Assembly: GCA_040219235.1 (NCBI GenBank)
Contig: JAVJSV010000011.1
Span: forward strand, 744,001-808,000
DNA: 64,000 nucleotides
Reading direction: 5' to 3'
Source: Rhodospirillaceae bacterium
GTDB taxonomy: Bacteria; Pseudomonadota; Alphaproteobacteria; Rhodospirillales; Rhodospirillaceae
Every line of letters begins with the position of its first letter. The stretch's first letter is position 1. Of the stretch, positions 53,210 to 61,526 are shown one piece after another. Made by a program: the position numbers and the translations under genes. The notes beneath the pieces were generated by a model. It saw only the letters and a list, made by a program, of their open reading frames with translations, ran no database searches and was not told the DNA's origin.

Positions 53210-54355
53210 TTAGGTTTTGACCGCGCCGGTAAAGTAGTAGGTCGCTGCAAAACCGGGTGTCGCATTTGGGTTAATTAAGTGAGATTGGATGTATCGTCCT
53301 GGCACTGTTGTCTCGATATAAGATGACTCGTCAAAACCACAGTTCGAATAAAGGTCTTGTAAGGACATGCTGTAGACGGTCGTCATGAAGGGCTCGTTAT
53401 TGCACGTCGCATCCCAATCTCTGAGCGAAGCTTGGTAGGGCGAGAGGGACTCAAACTGAGGTGCGTCTGAGTGAATCATCATGCCTCCGGGTTTCAACAA
53501 CCTATGACACTCTTTTATGATGTTCGGCAGAGCTTTTGCAGAGGTCTCGTGTAGTAAGATGCGAGAGACGATAAGGTCAAAGCTCTCGTTGTTAAATTTT
53601 GTGTTCTCGGCATTGGCTTGGCAAAAATGAACGTCAATTCCTAGGGCACAAGCTCTCGCATGGGCATACTTCAAGCAAGGAGCGCTCACATCCAATCCAT
53701 ACACATCTGCTTCAGGAAAAACTTCTGCATAAGGAAGTGTATTGTTGCCGATGGTGCAGCCCAAATCCAGAATACGATTCGGCTTTAAACTTGGATAAGT
53801 AGTATTGATCCAATGTGCAATGCTTTGCCCAGGGTCATCATTGTTGATTCCTTGGCTTCCCATGTTATGCACGGCGATGGTCCGGTCATATTGAGCCCCT
53901 GGAGATACATCGTCTTTGAAGTTCTCCGCATGATAGCCACCGGGTTTCCTGTGAATATCCATAGCCGTCAGGTAGGACGGCATTTCCAAATTCGAGTCTA
54001 AGGTTAAAGATCCATGGGTGCCAGCTGCTTTCAAAACCTTTGTAGATATGTCTCTCGCTTGGCGTGAAATCATGTCGCCGGTCACAGCATACATACGGTC
54101 TTGATTGTCGGTGCGCAGCCGATACCACAGTTGGCTAGGTGTTGTCCGGCGCATCTCCCTAGCGATTTCCCTGAAGTCAGGGGGATGCCCATACTCTTCT
54201 TGAAAAGCTGGTCTGACTTCTGTTTCAAACAGCTTTTTTAGGCGTGGTCGAAGATCTGCCGCAAGTTTAACCGCGAGAACCCGGCAGAAATCTTCTCGTG
54301 CCTCTTCGTCATGAGTTCCGGTCGGCAAAAAATCATATGTTGGAAGCGGCAGCAT
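53210..54355 (-). CDS. Class I SAM-dependent methyltransferase (paralogue of the one at 47598)
   Basis: A 381-residue enzyme with a helical N-terminal domain (about 1-150) and a Rossmann domain: ILDLGCTIGNNTLPYAEVFPEADVYGLDVSAPCLKYAHARACALG (motifs I and II), ENTKFNNESFDLIVSRILLHET, and IIKECHRLLKPGGMMI. The SAPCLK-x-AH segment and the arrangement match the methyltransferase at 47598, 5.7 kb away. It is the last gene of a run with a bicupin and another methyltransferase, with short gaps, so they probably share one transcript. The substrate is unknown. Confidence 0.87.
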   Translation of the reverse strand: MLPLPTYDFLPTGTHDEEAREDFCRVLAVKLAADLRPRLKKLFETEVRPAFQEEYGHPPDFREIAREMRRTTPSQLWYRLRTDNQDRMYAVTGDMISRQARDISTKVLKAAGTHGSLTLDSNLEMPSYLTAMDIHRKPGGYHAENFKDDVSPGAQYDRTIAVHNMGSQGINNDDPGQSIAHWINTTYPSLKPNRILDLGCTIGNNTLPYAEVFPEADVYGLDVSAPCLKYAHARACALGIDVHFCQANAENTKFNNESFDLIVSRILLHETSAKALPNIIKECHRLLKPGGMMIHSDAPQFESLSPYQASLRDWDATCNNEPFMTTVYSMSLQDLYSNCGFDESSYIETTVPGRYIQSHLINPNATPGFAATYYFTGAVKT

Positions 54356-54381
54356 AAGGTTTTACCCGTTCCGACTGCGAC

Positions 54382-55224
54382 TTAGTAAGGTGTTGGTGGA
54401 GAAAATGGTTTGTCCTTCAAGTTGGCGAGGGACTCGGGCAAGTCTGGACTGTACTCAGGTGTCAGGCTGAAGGGCAGTTTCTCTTCGCCCCAGATGTTGA
54501 CGTGCTTACCTTCCATGAACCGAATGAGGCACAGGTTGCCGTTCCGAGAGCCGAAGGGGCCGTGCCAAATGTGAGGGGGCCGCCAAAAATAAGACCCTGC
54601 GTTCATGATGCCGCGGTCGGCAATAATGTCACCCGACAGCAAAAACATTTCTTCAACACACGGATGGGCAAGGGCGGCTTCCGCCCAATCAGTGGGGTGG
54701 CTTTGTGCGCCACAGTTTAAAATCATGGTTGTTTCGCCCAGGGTTTCGTCTTTACGAAGAATTTTGTGGGCGATCCGGAGGAAGTCCAGGTCAGGGTCCA
54801 CATCAGCTGAAGTCCATTTCATGTCGTGCAGATAAAGATAGGGAATAGCGTCTTCCGTCATGTTTCCTGGGCCTGGCGCGGAGACTAGTGTGGCGGAAAA
54901 GAAGGTGAGCACTACAGCGCCATCGTCAGTTTTCCAATTTTCGTGAGTCAGTCCGGCAGGAAGATAACCGTAACTGTCAAACGGGTAATGCTGATCATTT
55001 AAATCCATTGATCCTTCTAGAACCAAGAATTCATGGCCAGCATTAAAGTGTTGAGTATCCGAGGCCGACCATCCTTTCGGATACCTGAGTATGGTCGAGC
55101 AGGCGCCCGTTTCATCGTCCTGGCTCAGCATCTTACACTCAATGTCTGCGAATGGCGCTGGCAACAGACCCGTTTGCCAATCCAAGTTCTGAGCATGAAT
55201 AAACTCAATGTGTGGGCGTGCCAT
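54382..55224 (-). CDS. Bicupin-type protein
   Basis: A 280-residue cytoplasmic protein with two cupin-like barrels. The first has HFNAGHEFLVLEGSMDLNDQHYPFDSYGYLPAGLTHENWKTDDG (about residues 79-122), and the second PCVEEMFLLSGDIIADRGIMNAGSYFWRPPHIWHGPFGS (about 189-227). The His and Glu residues fit metal binding in each. It might be a dioxygenase or isomerase acting on the same small molecule as the flanking methyltransferases (inferred). The gaps to those genes are 26 and 30 bases, arguing for an operon. Confidence 0.78.
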   Translation of the reverse strand: MARPHIEFIHAQNLDWQTGLLPAPFADIECKMLSQDDETGACSTILRYPKGWSASDTQHFNAGHEFLVLEGSMDLNDQHYPFDSYGYLPAGLTHENWKTDDGAVVLTFFSATLVSAPGPGNMTEDAIPYLYLHDMKWTSADVDPDLDFLRIAHKILRKDETLGETTMILNCGAQSHPTDWAEAALAHPCVEEMFLLSGDIIADRGIMNAGSYFWRPPHIWHGPFGSRNGNLCLIRFMEGKHVNIWGEEKLPFSLTPEYSPDLPESLANLKDKPFSPPTPY

Positions 55225-55254
55225 GAGTAAGTGTCCTTCTTCTGTATCAGCGCG

Positions 55255-56004
55255 TTAGGCCGCTTTCGCAGCGATCACGCCAGCGTGTGTTTTTGAATTG
55301 GGTTGGTCGGGGCGCCCCGAGAACGCAGCTTGCTCGATCGTCAGGCCAGCCTCGCTACAGACGCGGGCGAGTGTCTCTGGATCCATCGGGTTGAGGTGCC
55401 GCATTTTTGCACCTGTGCGAGCTTGTTCTGGTAAGTAAACCGTGACATCGGGAATAAACCCCGGCCAAGGGTCTCCGGCTGCTTTGCGTTCTTCATACTT
55501 ATTCGCGCCCCGCGCCCAGAAGCCAGTATAGGGTGTGTCTGCGATCAAGAAGACCTTGCCGCCGGGTTCTAGCCATTCGGCCATCGCCTTAATTGTTTTA
55601 GTAACCCCTTCACCATCAAGAAAATGAAGGGCGCGTGAGCATAAAATGGCAGAAAAACTGTGTGGCCGAAACGCAATCTCTGGCATTTGTGCCACAATGC
55701 CTTTGGCTCGATTCAGATCGTCGGTAGGAACTTTTGATAGCAGAACCTGCACATGTCCAAGTTCCATATCGCACGCAATGATATTGGCGCCGTGGTCGAT
55801 TGCCGCCAAGGAGGCAACCCCATAAGCACATCCAACGTCTAAAGACCAGCCGCTAACCCTCCCGGCATACACTGTAAAGGCCGCCGAAACCGGGTCGAGC
55901 GAGGTCGACATAAAGCCCTTATTATTTAAAGTGGGCACCATACCTCTGTCTGTAGCTTCTGGCATGGTGGGGGGACTTATCGAAGATGGCTCATTCTGTG
56001 ACAC
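55255..56004 (-). CDS. Class I SAM-dependent methyltransferase
   Basis: A 249-residue methyltransferase. Motif I is WSLDVGCAYGVASLAAIDHGANIIACDME, and GGKVFLIADTPYTGFWARG follows the usual post-motif III position. The open frame reaches back to an ATG at 56145, but a GTG at 56004 with GGAG five bases upstream is a better start and leaves room for the divergent promoter of the permease gene. It is less similar to the other two methyltransferases and is first in the MT-bicupin-MT operon. Substrate unknown. Confidence 0.83.
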   Translation of the reverse strand: MSQNEPSSISPPTMPEATDRGMVPTLNNKGFMSTSLDPVSAAFTVYAGRVSGWSLDVGCAYGVASLAAIDHGANIIACDMELGHVQVLLSKVPTDDLNRAKGIVAQMPEIAFRPHSFSAILCSRALHFLDGEGVTKTIKAMAEWLEPGGKVFLIADTPYTGFWARGANKYEERKAAGDPWPGFIPDVTVYLPEQARTGAKMRHLNPMDPETLARVCSEAGLTIEQAAFSGRPDQPNSKTHAGVIAAKAA

Positions 56005-56091
56005 TATTACTCCGGAACTGTTGCATTCGTAGGGTAAGACGGGGCCTAATATGATCATGCTAATATGAGCATAGGAGAGGGGGAAAAAGCT

Positions 56092-57468
56092 ATGATGGAT
56101 AAAGTAAAAGAGTGGTGGACGCTTGATGAGGCCGCTGAAGCACAAACAGCAGATAATCCTTTTGCGCCTCTGAGACCAGATCAGCGTCAGGATACCCTGC
56201 CTATGCTAACCCTGGCGTTTGGATGGGGCTTCTTGATTACAGGTCTTCTGACAGGCGGGCAGTTGGGAGCGGGCGTGCCCTTTTGGCCAGATCTTATCGC
56301 GGCCACTTTTGTCGGCAACCTGATCAATTTTGTGATCGGTGGATTGGTAGCTTATATAGGATACAAAACAGCCTGTAATTCGGGCCTTTTGTATCAGTTT
56401 GTTTATGGCCGGATCGGCGTCTTTTTACCCGTTATTTTTCTAGCTCTGTTAACTACTGGCTGGCAGGCGATCGTTGTCGGCGCTTTTGGTTTTGCATGGG
56501 CGCAAGACTTTGATAGCCCCACATTCTACGCTGTCGCGATTTTTGGCGGACTGCTGTTTACGGTCACAACATATTATGGCGTTAAAGGGATCGAGAAGGT
56601 TAGTGTTCCATCAGTCGCCATTCTCGTTCTTGTCGGTTTATACGCTATCTATTTGAATGTTGATCAGGCGGGTGGCGGTGCAGCATTTCTGGCACTCTCT
56701 CAAGATACGGCTGCACAGAATCCAATCTCCTTTGTGACGGCCGTCAACCTCGTTGTCGGCTCGTGGATCGTGGGCGCTGTTGTTATGGCCGAGTACACCC
56801 GATTCGCAAAAAAGGCGTGGGTCGCTCTGGCTATTCCCTTCATTGTTATGATTATCGCACAATGGTTTTTGCAAATTGTTGGCGCGTTGGGGGGGGTAGT
56901 TTCTGGTTCTGCCGATTTCACGACCTATCTGCTTCAACAGGGCATGATTATCGGCGGCATTGGATTGATCGGTATGAGTCTGGCGCTCTGGACGACGGGT
57001 GATGCCAACCTTTACCTGCCTGTCATCCAAACGTCCGCCGTGTTTAAGCGCCCGAAACGAGTCATGGTTGTCATCTGGGGTGTGCTGGGAACCATCCTTG
57101 GCCTTGGGCTTTACCAATACTTTTTAGACTGGATTAACCTGCTGGCGGCCTTGGTGCCACCGCTCATTGGGCCGTTGGTTGTGGACTATTACATTGTCCA
57201 TAAAAAGCATTACAACACGGACGACCTCAAACGCTTGCACACCTGGAATTGGGCGGCTGTTCTGTCCTACGCAATCGGCGCATTCTTTGCTTATGGCGTG
57301 ACGTACGGCGTGTTGGACCTACCTGAGATTTTCATCCCGTCATTGCTGGGCCTGGTTGTGTCTATGATTGCGTATGCTGTTATTTATGCGGTGGCATCGG
57401 CGCTCAATATTAAGGTTGGGTATGCGGGTGTGACGTCTGAGGTATCTAAGGTAATGCCTGCGGAGTAG
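56092..57468 (+). CDS. Cytosine permease-like (NCS1) transporter
   Basis: A 458-residue inner-membrane transporter with 12 helices, of the nucleobase-cation-symport-1 family (CodB-like). LPMLTLAFGWGFLITGLLTGGQLGAG, a GYKTACNSGLLYQFVYGRIG stretch, and the VNLVVGSWIVGAVVMAEYTRFAK region fit cytosine/purine permeases, as does LWTTGDANLYLP. The ATG at 56092 has a GGAGAGGGGG site upstream and is preferred over 56065. No cytosine deaminase or other salvage gene is nearby. A secreted protein gene follows after eight bases. Confidence 0.87.
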   Translation: MMDKVKEWWTLDEAAEAQTADNPFAPLRPDQRQDTLPMLTLAFGWGFLITGLLTGGQLGAGVPFWPDLIAATFVGNLINFVIGGLVAYIGYKTACNSGLLYQFVYGRIGVFLPVIFLALLTTGWQAIVVGAFGFAWAQDFDSPTFYAVAIFGGLLFTVTTYYGVKGIEKVSVPSVAILVLVGLYAIYLNVDQAGGGAAFLALSQDTAAQNPISFVTAVNLVVGSWIVGAVVMAEYTRFAKKAWVALAIPFIVMIIAQWFLQIVGALGGVVSGSADFTTYLLQQGMIIGGIGLIGMSLALWTTGDANLYLPVIQTSAVFKRPKRVMVVIWGVLGTILGLGLYQYFLDWINLLAALVPPLIGPLVVDYYIVHKKHYNTDDLKRLHTWNWAAVLSYAIGAFFAYGVTYGVLDLPEIFIPSLLGLVVSMIAYAVIYAVASALNIKVGYAGVTSEVSKVMPAE

Positions 57469-57476
57469 GCACACGT

Positions 57477-58322
57477 ATGGTCAAGTCCTGTAATGATAAT
57501 ACGCAGAAGGTGGCGTCAGGCATGATGTCACCAACATTATCGCAGTGCGAGGTCTCACGGCGTTCCGTCATGATGTCTGCCGTTGCGGCAGGTGGCGCGT
57601 TGGCATTCGTGCCAATGCGCAAACCGACTGCGGATACTTCGTTTGTTCAAGATCTAAAGATCCAGCAACCTCGTGTCACGGCGTTTGCTGATGGCTCAGG
57701 GTTAGCAGCGTCCTCTCTGCCAATCCTGGAATTGATTGAAGCCTATACAGTTGATGCAGACTTAGTGATTGTTTCCATTGCAGATGAGAAACGATTAAAA
57801 CATTTCAACAGGTCGTTGGATCAGACTACCAATCTTTTACAAAAGCATCAAAGCTACGTTCTTGTGTTAAGTGAGTCGCCTGAAGTATCGACTCCGTTTA
57901 CATGGAATACGTTGATTGGGGCACAGGGTGTCATTGCGCCGTATTTAGACGAAGTTGATCTCGTGTCATGGCAAACTGAATTCGGTGTGATTAGCGCAAC
58001 GACCAGCGGAAAACTAACTGAGTTTGCTCGTTATTCTAGCGCGAATATTTTACCCGATCTTATCGTTTGCCACGGCGATTTGGGCGACACCTTCCAGGTG
58101 GAAGTTGATCACGCTTTAACGGCGTATAAGATCGATCTGCACGATCTTGATAACAAGGGTGCTAAAATTTACGCCTTGAACGGTGAGATTTTAACGCAGG
58201 CTGCACCGGGCTTTCAGCAAGGTGTGACAGCGAAGATAGATGTGATGGAGGCCAGACAGACTCGCACACGCTCTGCTGTTCCATTGGTGCTCAGTTATGT
58301 GGCCGCTAGCTTGCAGGTGTAG
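57477..58322 (+). CDS. Twin-arginine-type secreted protein, unknown function
   Basis: About 281 residues with an SRRSVMMSAVAAGGALAF signal (residues 27-44). An alternative ATG at 57522 with an AAGGTGG site upstream shortens the N terminus by 15 residues and looks equally good. The body shows a strand-rich, partly repeated fold (LVIVSIADEKRLKHFNRSLDQ; GLAASSLPILELIEAYTVDADLV) that I cannot place. It lies between the permease and the SpoIIAA-like gene on one strand, the latter two bases after its stop. Confidence 0.6.
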   Translation: MVKSCNDNTQKVASGMMSPTLSQCEVSRRSVMMSAVAAGGALAFVPMRKPTADTSFVQDLKIQQPRVTAFADGSGLAASSLPILELIEAYTVDADLVIVSIADEKRLKHFNRSLDQTTNLLQKHQSYVLVLSESPEVSTPFTWNTLIGAQGVIAPYLDEVDLVSWQTEFGVISATTSGKLTEFARYSSANILPDLIVCHGDLGDTFQVEVDHALTAYKIDLHDLDNKGAKIYALNGEILTQAAPGFQQGVTAKIDVMEARQTRTRSAVPLVLSYVAASLQV

Positions 58323-58324
58323 AG

Positions 58325-58684
58325 ATGCTTGAAATACTAGAAGAGAGCGATGGTAACCTCATTTGTTTCAAAGCCTCAGGAACTCTGACAGAGCAGGATT
58401 ATACAGAAATATTCGAACCAGCCATGCGTTATGTTCTTGGGGCGCACGAAACGTTTCGTTTTTATGCTGATTTATCTGTGCTCAAAGACATGGACGAAAA
58501 CAGTAAATGGGATAGCGGCGATATCTTGGCTGCCAATAGAGAGAAATGTGAAAAGGCAGCTGTTGTGGGCGGACCATCTTGGGCTGGCTTAGCGCTAATG
58601 CTCAGAGATTCTTTGCCGGAACAATCCTACGAGTTCTTTGTTGATGGTCGCCAGGATGATGCACTTTTATGGATCTGCGAGTAG
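58325..58684 (+). CDS. SpoIIAA-like (STAS-type) protein
   Basis: A 119-residue protein beginning MLEILEESDGNLICFKASGTLTEQDYTEIFEP, with the RFYADLSVLKDMD and GDILAANREKCEKAAVVGGPSWAGLALMLRD segments of the SpoIIAA-like family (PF11964-type). These small proteins resemble anti-sigma-factor antagonist or lipid-binding domains, but most are uncharacterised. Its start is two bases after the Tat protein's stop. It is convergent with the Crp gene, about 50 bases apart. Confidence 0.8.
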   Translation: MLEILEESDGNLICFKASGTLTEQDYTEIFEPAMRYVLGAHETFRFYADLSVLKDMDENSKWDSGDILAANREKCEKAAVVGGPSWAGLALMLRDSLPEQSYEFFVDGRQDDALLWICE

Positions 58685-58735
58685 AGAAAGATTTTTTAGG
58701 TAGATAAATATTCCACAGGTGTTTTGCACTAGCAC

Positions 58736-59416
58736 TCAGTCGACAACATCAGCGCGTGTGCGTAAGGCTTTAACGTCTAGCAATAAGACTTTGTCCGTAC
58801 TTGGCAGGGCAATGCATCCCTGTTCTTTAAGTTTCGTAAAGCTACGGCTCACTGTTTCAATGGTTAAGCCAAGAAAATCACCAATGTCCTGCCGTCCCAT
58901 TGGCAGGCTGATTTCAGGAACATGGCCAGAAAACCCCCCTTGTCGGAAGGAAAGATATAGTAGAAACGATGCGATGCGACCCACCGCGCTTTTGCGGCCA
59001 ATGGTGAAGGTTAACTCCATTGAACCGCGTAGAAACCTCCAGGTGACTTCGCTAACGGCGCGCCAGACTTCGGGATCCTTTGCGGCGAGGTCCTCGAGGA
59101 TAGCGTGGTCCAATCGCAGCAAACTGCATTTAGTAAGAGTTTCAGCACCAAGGCCGAATTTTTTTTCGAATGTGATTCCAAGGAAGTCGCCAGGGAAAAG
59201 AAAAGCCATGATTTGCCGTTCACCCGCAACACTATAGCGACTGAGGACCATAGTGCCTTCAGCAACACAGTATAGATACTGCACTGGGTCTCCCTCACGG
59301 AAGAGTGTTTCGTGAGCTCCAAGCGATATGGCTTCGCCTTGTTGTACAAGGTCGAGCAGCAATGGCGGCGCTCTAAAAAGTGGATGTAATGCTGCAGGTG
59401 AAGTGATGCCAGCCAT
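58736..59416 (-). CDS. Crp/Fnr family transcriptional regulator
   Basis: About 226 residues. The N-terminal cyclic-nucleotide-like beta-roll (LFREGDPVQYLYCVAEGTMVLSRY, about residues 37-60) is followed by a long helix and a winged helix with MGRQDIGDFLGLTIETVSRSFTKLKEQG (about 169-196). It lacks the N-terminal Cys cluster of Fnr, so it probably does not use that [4Fe-4S] site; the effector is unknown. ATG 59416 is preferred over 59446, which would overlap the radical SAM gene. It lies four bases downstream of that gene, on the same strand, so both are probably co-transcribed. Confidence 0.88.
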   Translation of the reverse strand: MAGITSPAALHPLFRAPPLLLDLVQQGEAISLGAHETLFREGDPVQYLYCVAEGTMVLSRYSVAGERQIMAFLFPGDFLGITFEKKFGLGAETLTKCSLLRLDHAILEDLAAKDPEVWRAVSEVTWRFLRGSMELTFTIGRKSAVGRIASFLLYLSFRQGGFSGHVPEISLPMGRQDIGDFLGLTIETVSRSFTKLKEQGCIALPSTDKVLLLDVKALRTRADVVD

Positions 59417-59420
59417 ATTT

Positions 59421-60365
59421 CTAACCTTGTGAACAAGATGCGCCACCCAAAACGCAAAACTGCGCGCAGTGGGGATGATTCAGAAATATATCTTTTTCCG
59501 CATCTTGCAAAGTAGGCCCAAGTTCGAATGCGCTATCGTAGGGTAATAAGGTACATGCCAGAACAACAGGCTGTATAGCTGATTTGCGTTTTACGACCAT
59601 TCGTGACGTCGCACACATTATTGAATTTGGGTCGACGTTTAAAATACCCCAACATGCCGTTGTTATTTCGGGGACGTCTAGCGTTGCGTTCATTTCTGGA
59701 AATAGTACTAGTTCAGCTGGGTTGTAAGCGTTGATCTTAAGACCTAGCCGAGAAAACAAAGCCTCATATCCAGCCCGTGCTGTGTCTTCTGACTCTTCAA
59801 TAAAAGTGCGACCGGCAACATTCAGGCGGAAGCCTTTATCATTTAGCCAGGATAACCCATCTAAGGCAGACTGCCAACTGCGGGCACCTCTCTCGGCTTC
59901 GTGGCCTTCTTTAGTGTGATGATCTAGCGAGATGCGCATGGTTAGAAGTTTCGTAAACTGTCGACCTATAGTTTCCAGTTGCGTCGCGCATTTCATCATT
60001 GGCTTCATCGCGTTGCTAAGCACTATGCATTGAAAACCGCGCGTGAGCGTTTCTGTCAGCATATCGATAAAGTCCGGATTCATGAAAGGCTCGCCGCCGG
60101 TAAACCCAATTCCAGTCGTGCCAAGAGTCCGGCGTTCTATTTCGTCTAGGTAGGTGAGTACTTCGGCCTTAGTTATGTACACAAGCCGGTCATTTTTTGG
60201 GGATGATTCTATATAGCAGTTCCGGCAGGTAAGATTGCAAAGCGTTCCGGTATTTATCCATAAAGTCTCAAGTTTTTTGAGCGGTACGTGTGCACGGTGC
60301 GCACCGTCAGCCGTCGTGGTCGCATGCTGAAACTTCTCAGGCATAAGTCGTGCTAAAGTCTTCAT
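59421..60365 (-). CDS. Radical SAM enzyme with C-terminal cysteine cluster
   Basis: A 314-residue radical SAM protein. The cluster ligands C43-x3-C47-x2-C50 (CNLTCRNC) bind the [4Fe-4S] that cleaves S-adenosylmethionine, and GIGFTGGEPFMNPDF is the GGE motif. Beyond the barrel are cysteines in TACWGIL, IMCATSR and LACTLLPYD, and a final C300-x3-C304-x6-C311 (CAQFCVLGGASC), which together could hold an auxiliary cluster. The target is unknown. It precedes the Crp gene by 4 bases, and a small possible promoter region of 100 bases separates it from a glycerate kinase pseudogene on the other strand. Confidence 0.87.
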   Translation of the reverse strand: MKTLARLMPEKFQHATTTADGAHRAHVPLKKLETLWINTGTLCNLTCRNCYIESSPKNDRLVYITKAEVLTYLDEIERRTLGTTGIGFTGGEPFMNPDFIDMLTETLTRGFQCIVLSNAMKPMMKCATQLETIGRQFTKLLTMRISLDHHTKEGHEAERGARSWQSALDGLSWLNDKGFRLNVAGRTFIEESEDTARAGYEALFSRLGLKINAYNPAELVLFPEMNATLDVPEITTACWGILNVDPNSIMCATSRMVVKRKSAIQPVVLACTLLPYDSAFELGPTLQDAEKDIFLNHPHCAQFCVLGGASCSQG

Positions 60366-60467
60366 AAAAAATTATATGCTCCGTGGGTGAAATCGCTACC
60401 TTAAGTGCTGTCGAATCCTATCTTTGTAAAGAAAACGTGATTCCCCTTTCTAGGGATTGTAACGCGG

Positions 60468-61111
60468 GTGTCCATTATTCCTCACATCTTATTGCAAGAA
60501 TTGTTTAGGAAAGCTCTGGCCGCTGTCGATCCAGCTGTTTTTATGCCTGAAGTTCTGTCGTCATTATCTAGAGGGCCAGTTGTGGTGATTGGGACTGGGA
60601 AAGGCTGCGGGGCTATGGCGCGGGCGATTGAAGATCACTGGAACGACCCTATCACTGGTTTGGTGATTATTAGGGATGGATACGCGAGACCCACACATTC
60701 CATGAAGTCTGTGAAGCATCTCATCCCATCCCTGATGATAGAGGGATCGCTGCTACCAAGCGTGTGTTAGAAATAATCGATAAAACTGATAAAGAAACAC
60801 AGATTATAGGTTTGTGATCTGGTGGCGCATCGTCGCTGCTGGTTCAATCTACAAAGGGACTCACGCTTCCCCAGAAACAAAGTATTTCACGAACCCTTTT
60901 GCAGTCAGGTGCGTGGATCCAAGAAATTAATACGGTGCGCAAACACCTGTCTTCTGTGAAAGGGGGGCGGCTTGCTGTTTCTGTTGGGCAAAGACACTTG
61001 CTCAATTTGTTCGTCTCAGATGTGGTTGGCGATGATCCAGCGGTGATCGGCTCAGGCCCGACAGGAACAAATGTGAATGATTTTCGAGCACTTTTGGTGC
61101 TACCGAAATGA
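60468..61111 (+). pseudogene. Glycerate 2-kinase (TtuD/GckA family), decayed and truncated
   Basis: The first frame reads LFRKALAAVDPAVFMPEVLSS, then PVVVIGTGKGCGAMARAIEDHW and GLVIIRDGYARPT, which is the glycerate kinase type-2 start. A one-base loss near 60712 shifts the frame: the continuation EASHPIPDDRGIAATKRVLE is in another frame. There, a TGA at 60815-60817 interrupts the L-x-SGGASSLL motif. Reading through gives VVGDDPAVIGSGPTGTN, then the coding stops at 61111. The C-terminal half of the roughly 420-residue family is absent. So the gene has at least a frameshift, a nonsense change and a 3' truncation. Confidence 0.85.
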
Positions 61112-61265
61112 ATCAGCGATACATCGAATAGTGTTGTTTAGGCCAATATGGCTCAACCGGTGCGGTTAGATTGTCGATAGTGGTGGAATCGACTATGACT
61201 CGTCGGCGAGAGGTCTAAAATAAAAGGTCGTATTAATAGGCCGGTTTTCGCCATAGGGAGGCGGC

Positions 61266-61511
61266 ATGTCTGAGGAAAAAGCATCAATTCTCGTAATGAA
61301 GGCAGCGGGTGAAGTTCGTCGGGCTGCTGAACTCGATAAAACGCGCCGGGTCGAGCTCACAAGCGTTGCAGATTATTTAGAGAGTATGATCTTTGAGGAT
61401 GAGTTGGGCGATGATCCTTTTATTGATGAAGAGTCGACTGTCGCAAAGCAATCCCAAGTCAGAGAAATTGAAAAATTGGTGACGCCGTTCAAAGTCAGGC
61501 TGACGCGCTGA
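61266..61511 (+). CDS. Small acidic protein upstream of histidine kinase
   Basis: An 81-residue soluble protein with a GGGAGG site before the ATG and its stop 16 bases before the kinase ATG. I do not recognise the family. An N-terminal helix (ASILVMKAAGEVRRAAELDK) and an acidic centre (FEDELGDDPFIDEE) are visible. Its tight linkage to the kinase-regulator pair suggests a role in that signal path (inferred). Confidence 0.6.
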   Translation: MSEEKASILVMKAAGEVRRAAELDKTRRVELTSVADYLESMIFEDELGDDPFIDEESTVAKQSQVREIEKLVTPFKVRLTR

Positions 61512-61526
61512 GAACGAGACTTTCCC

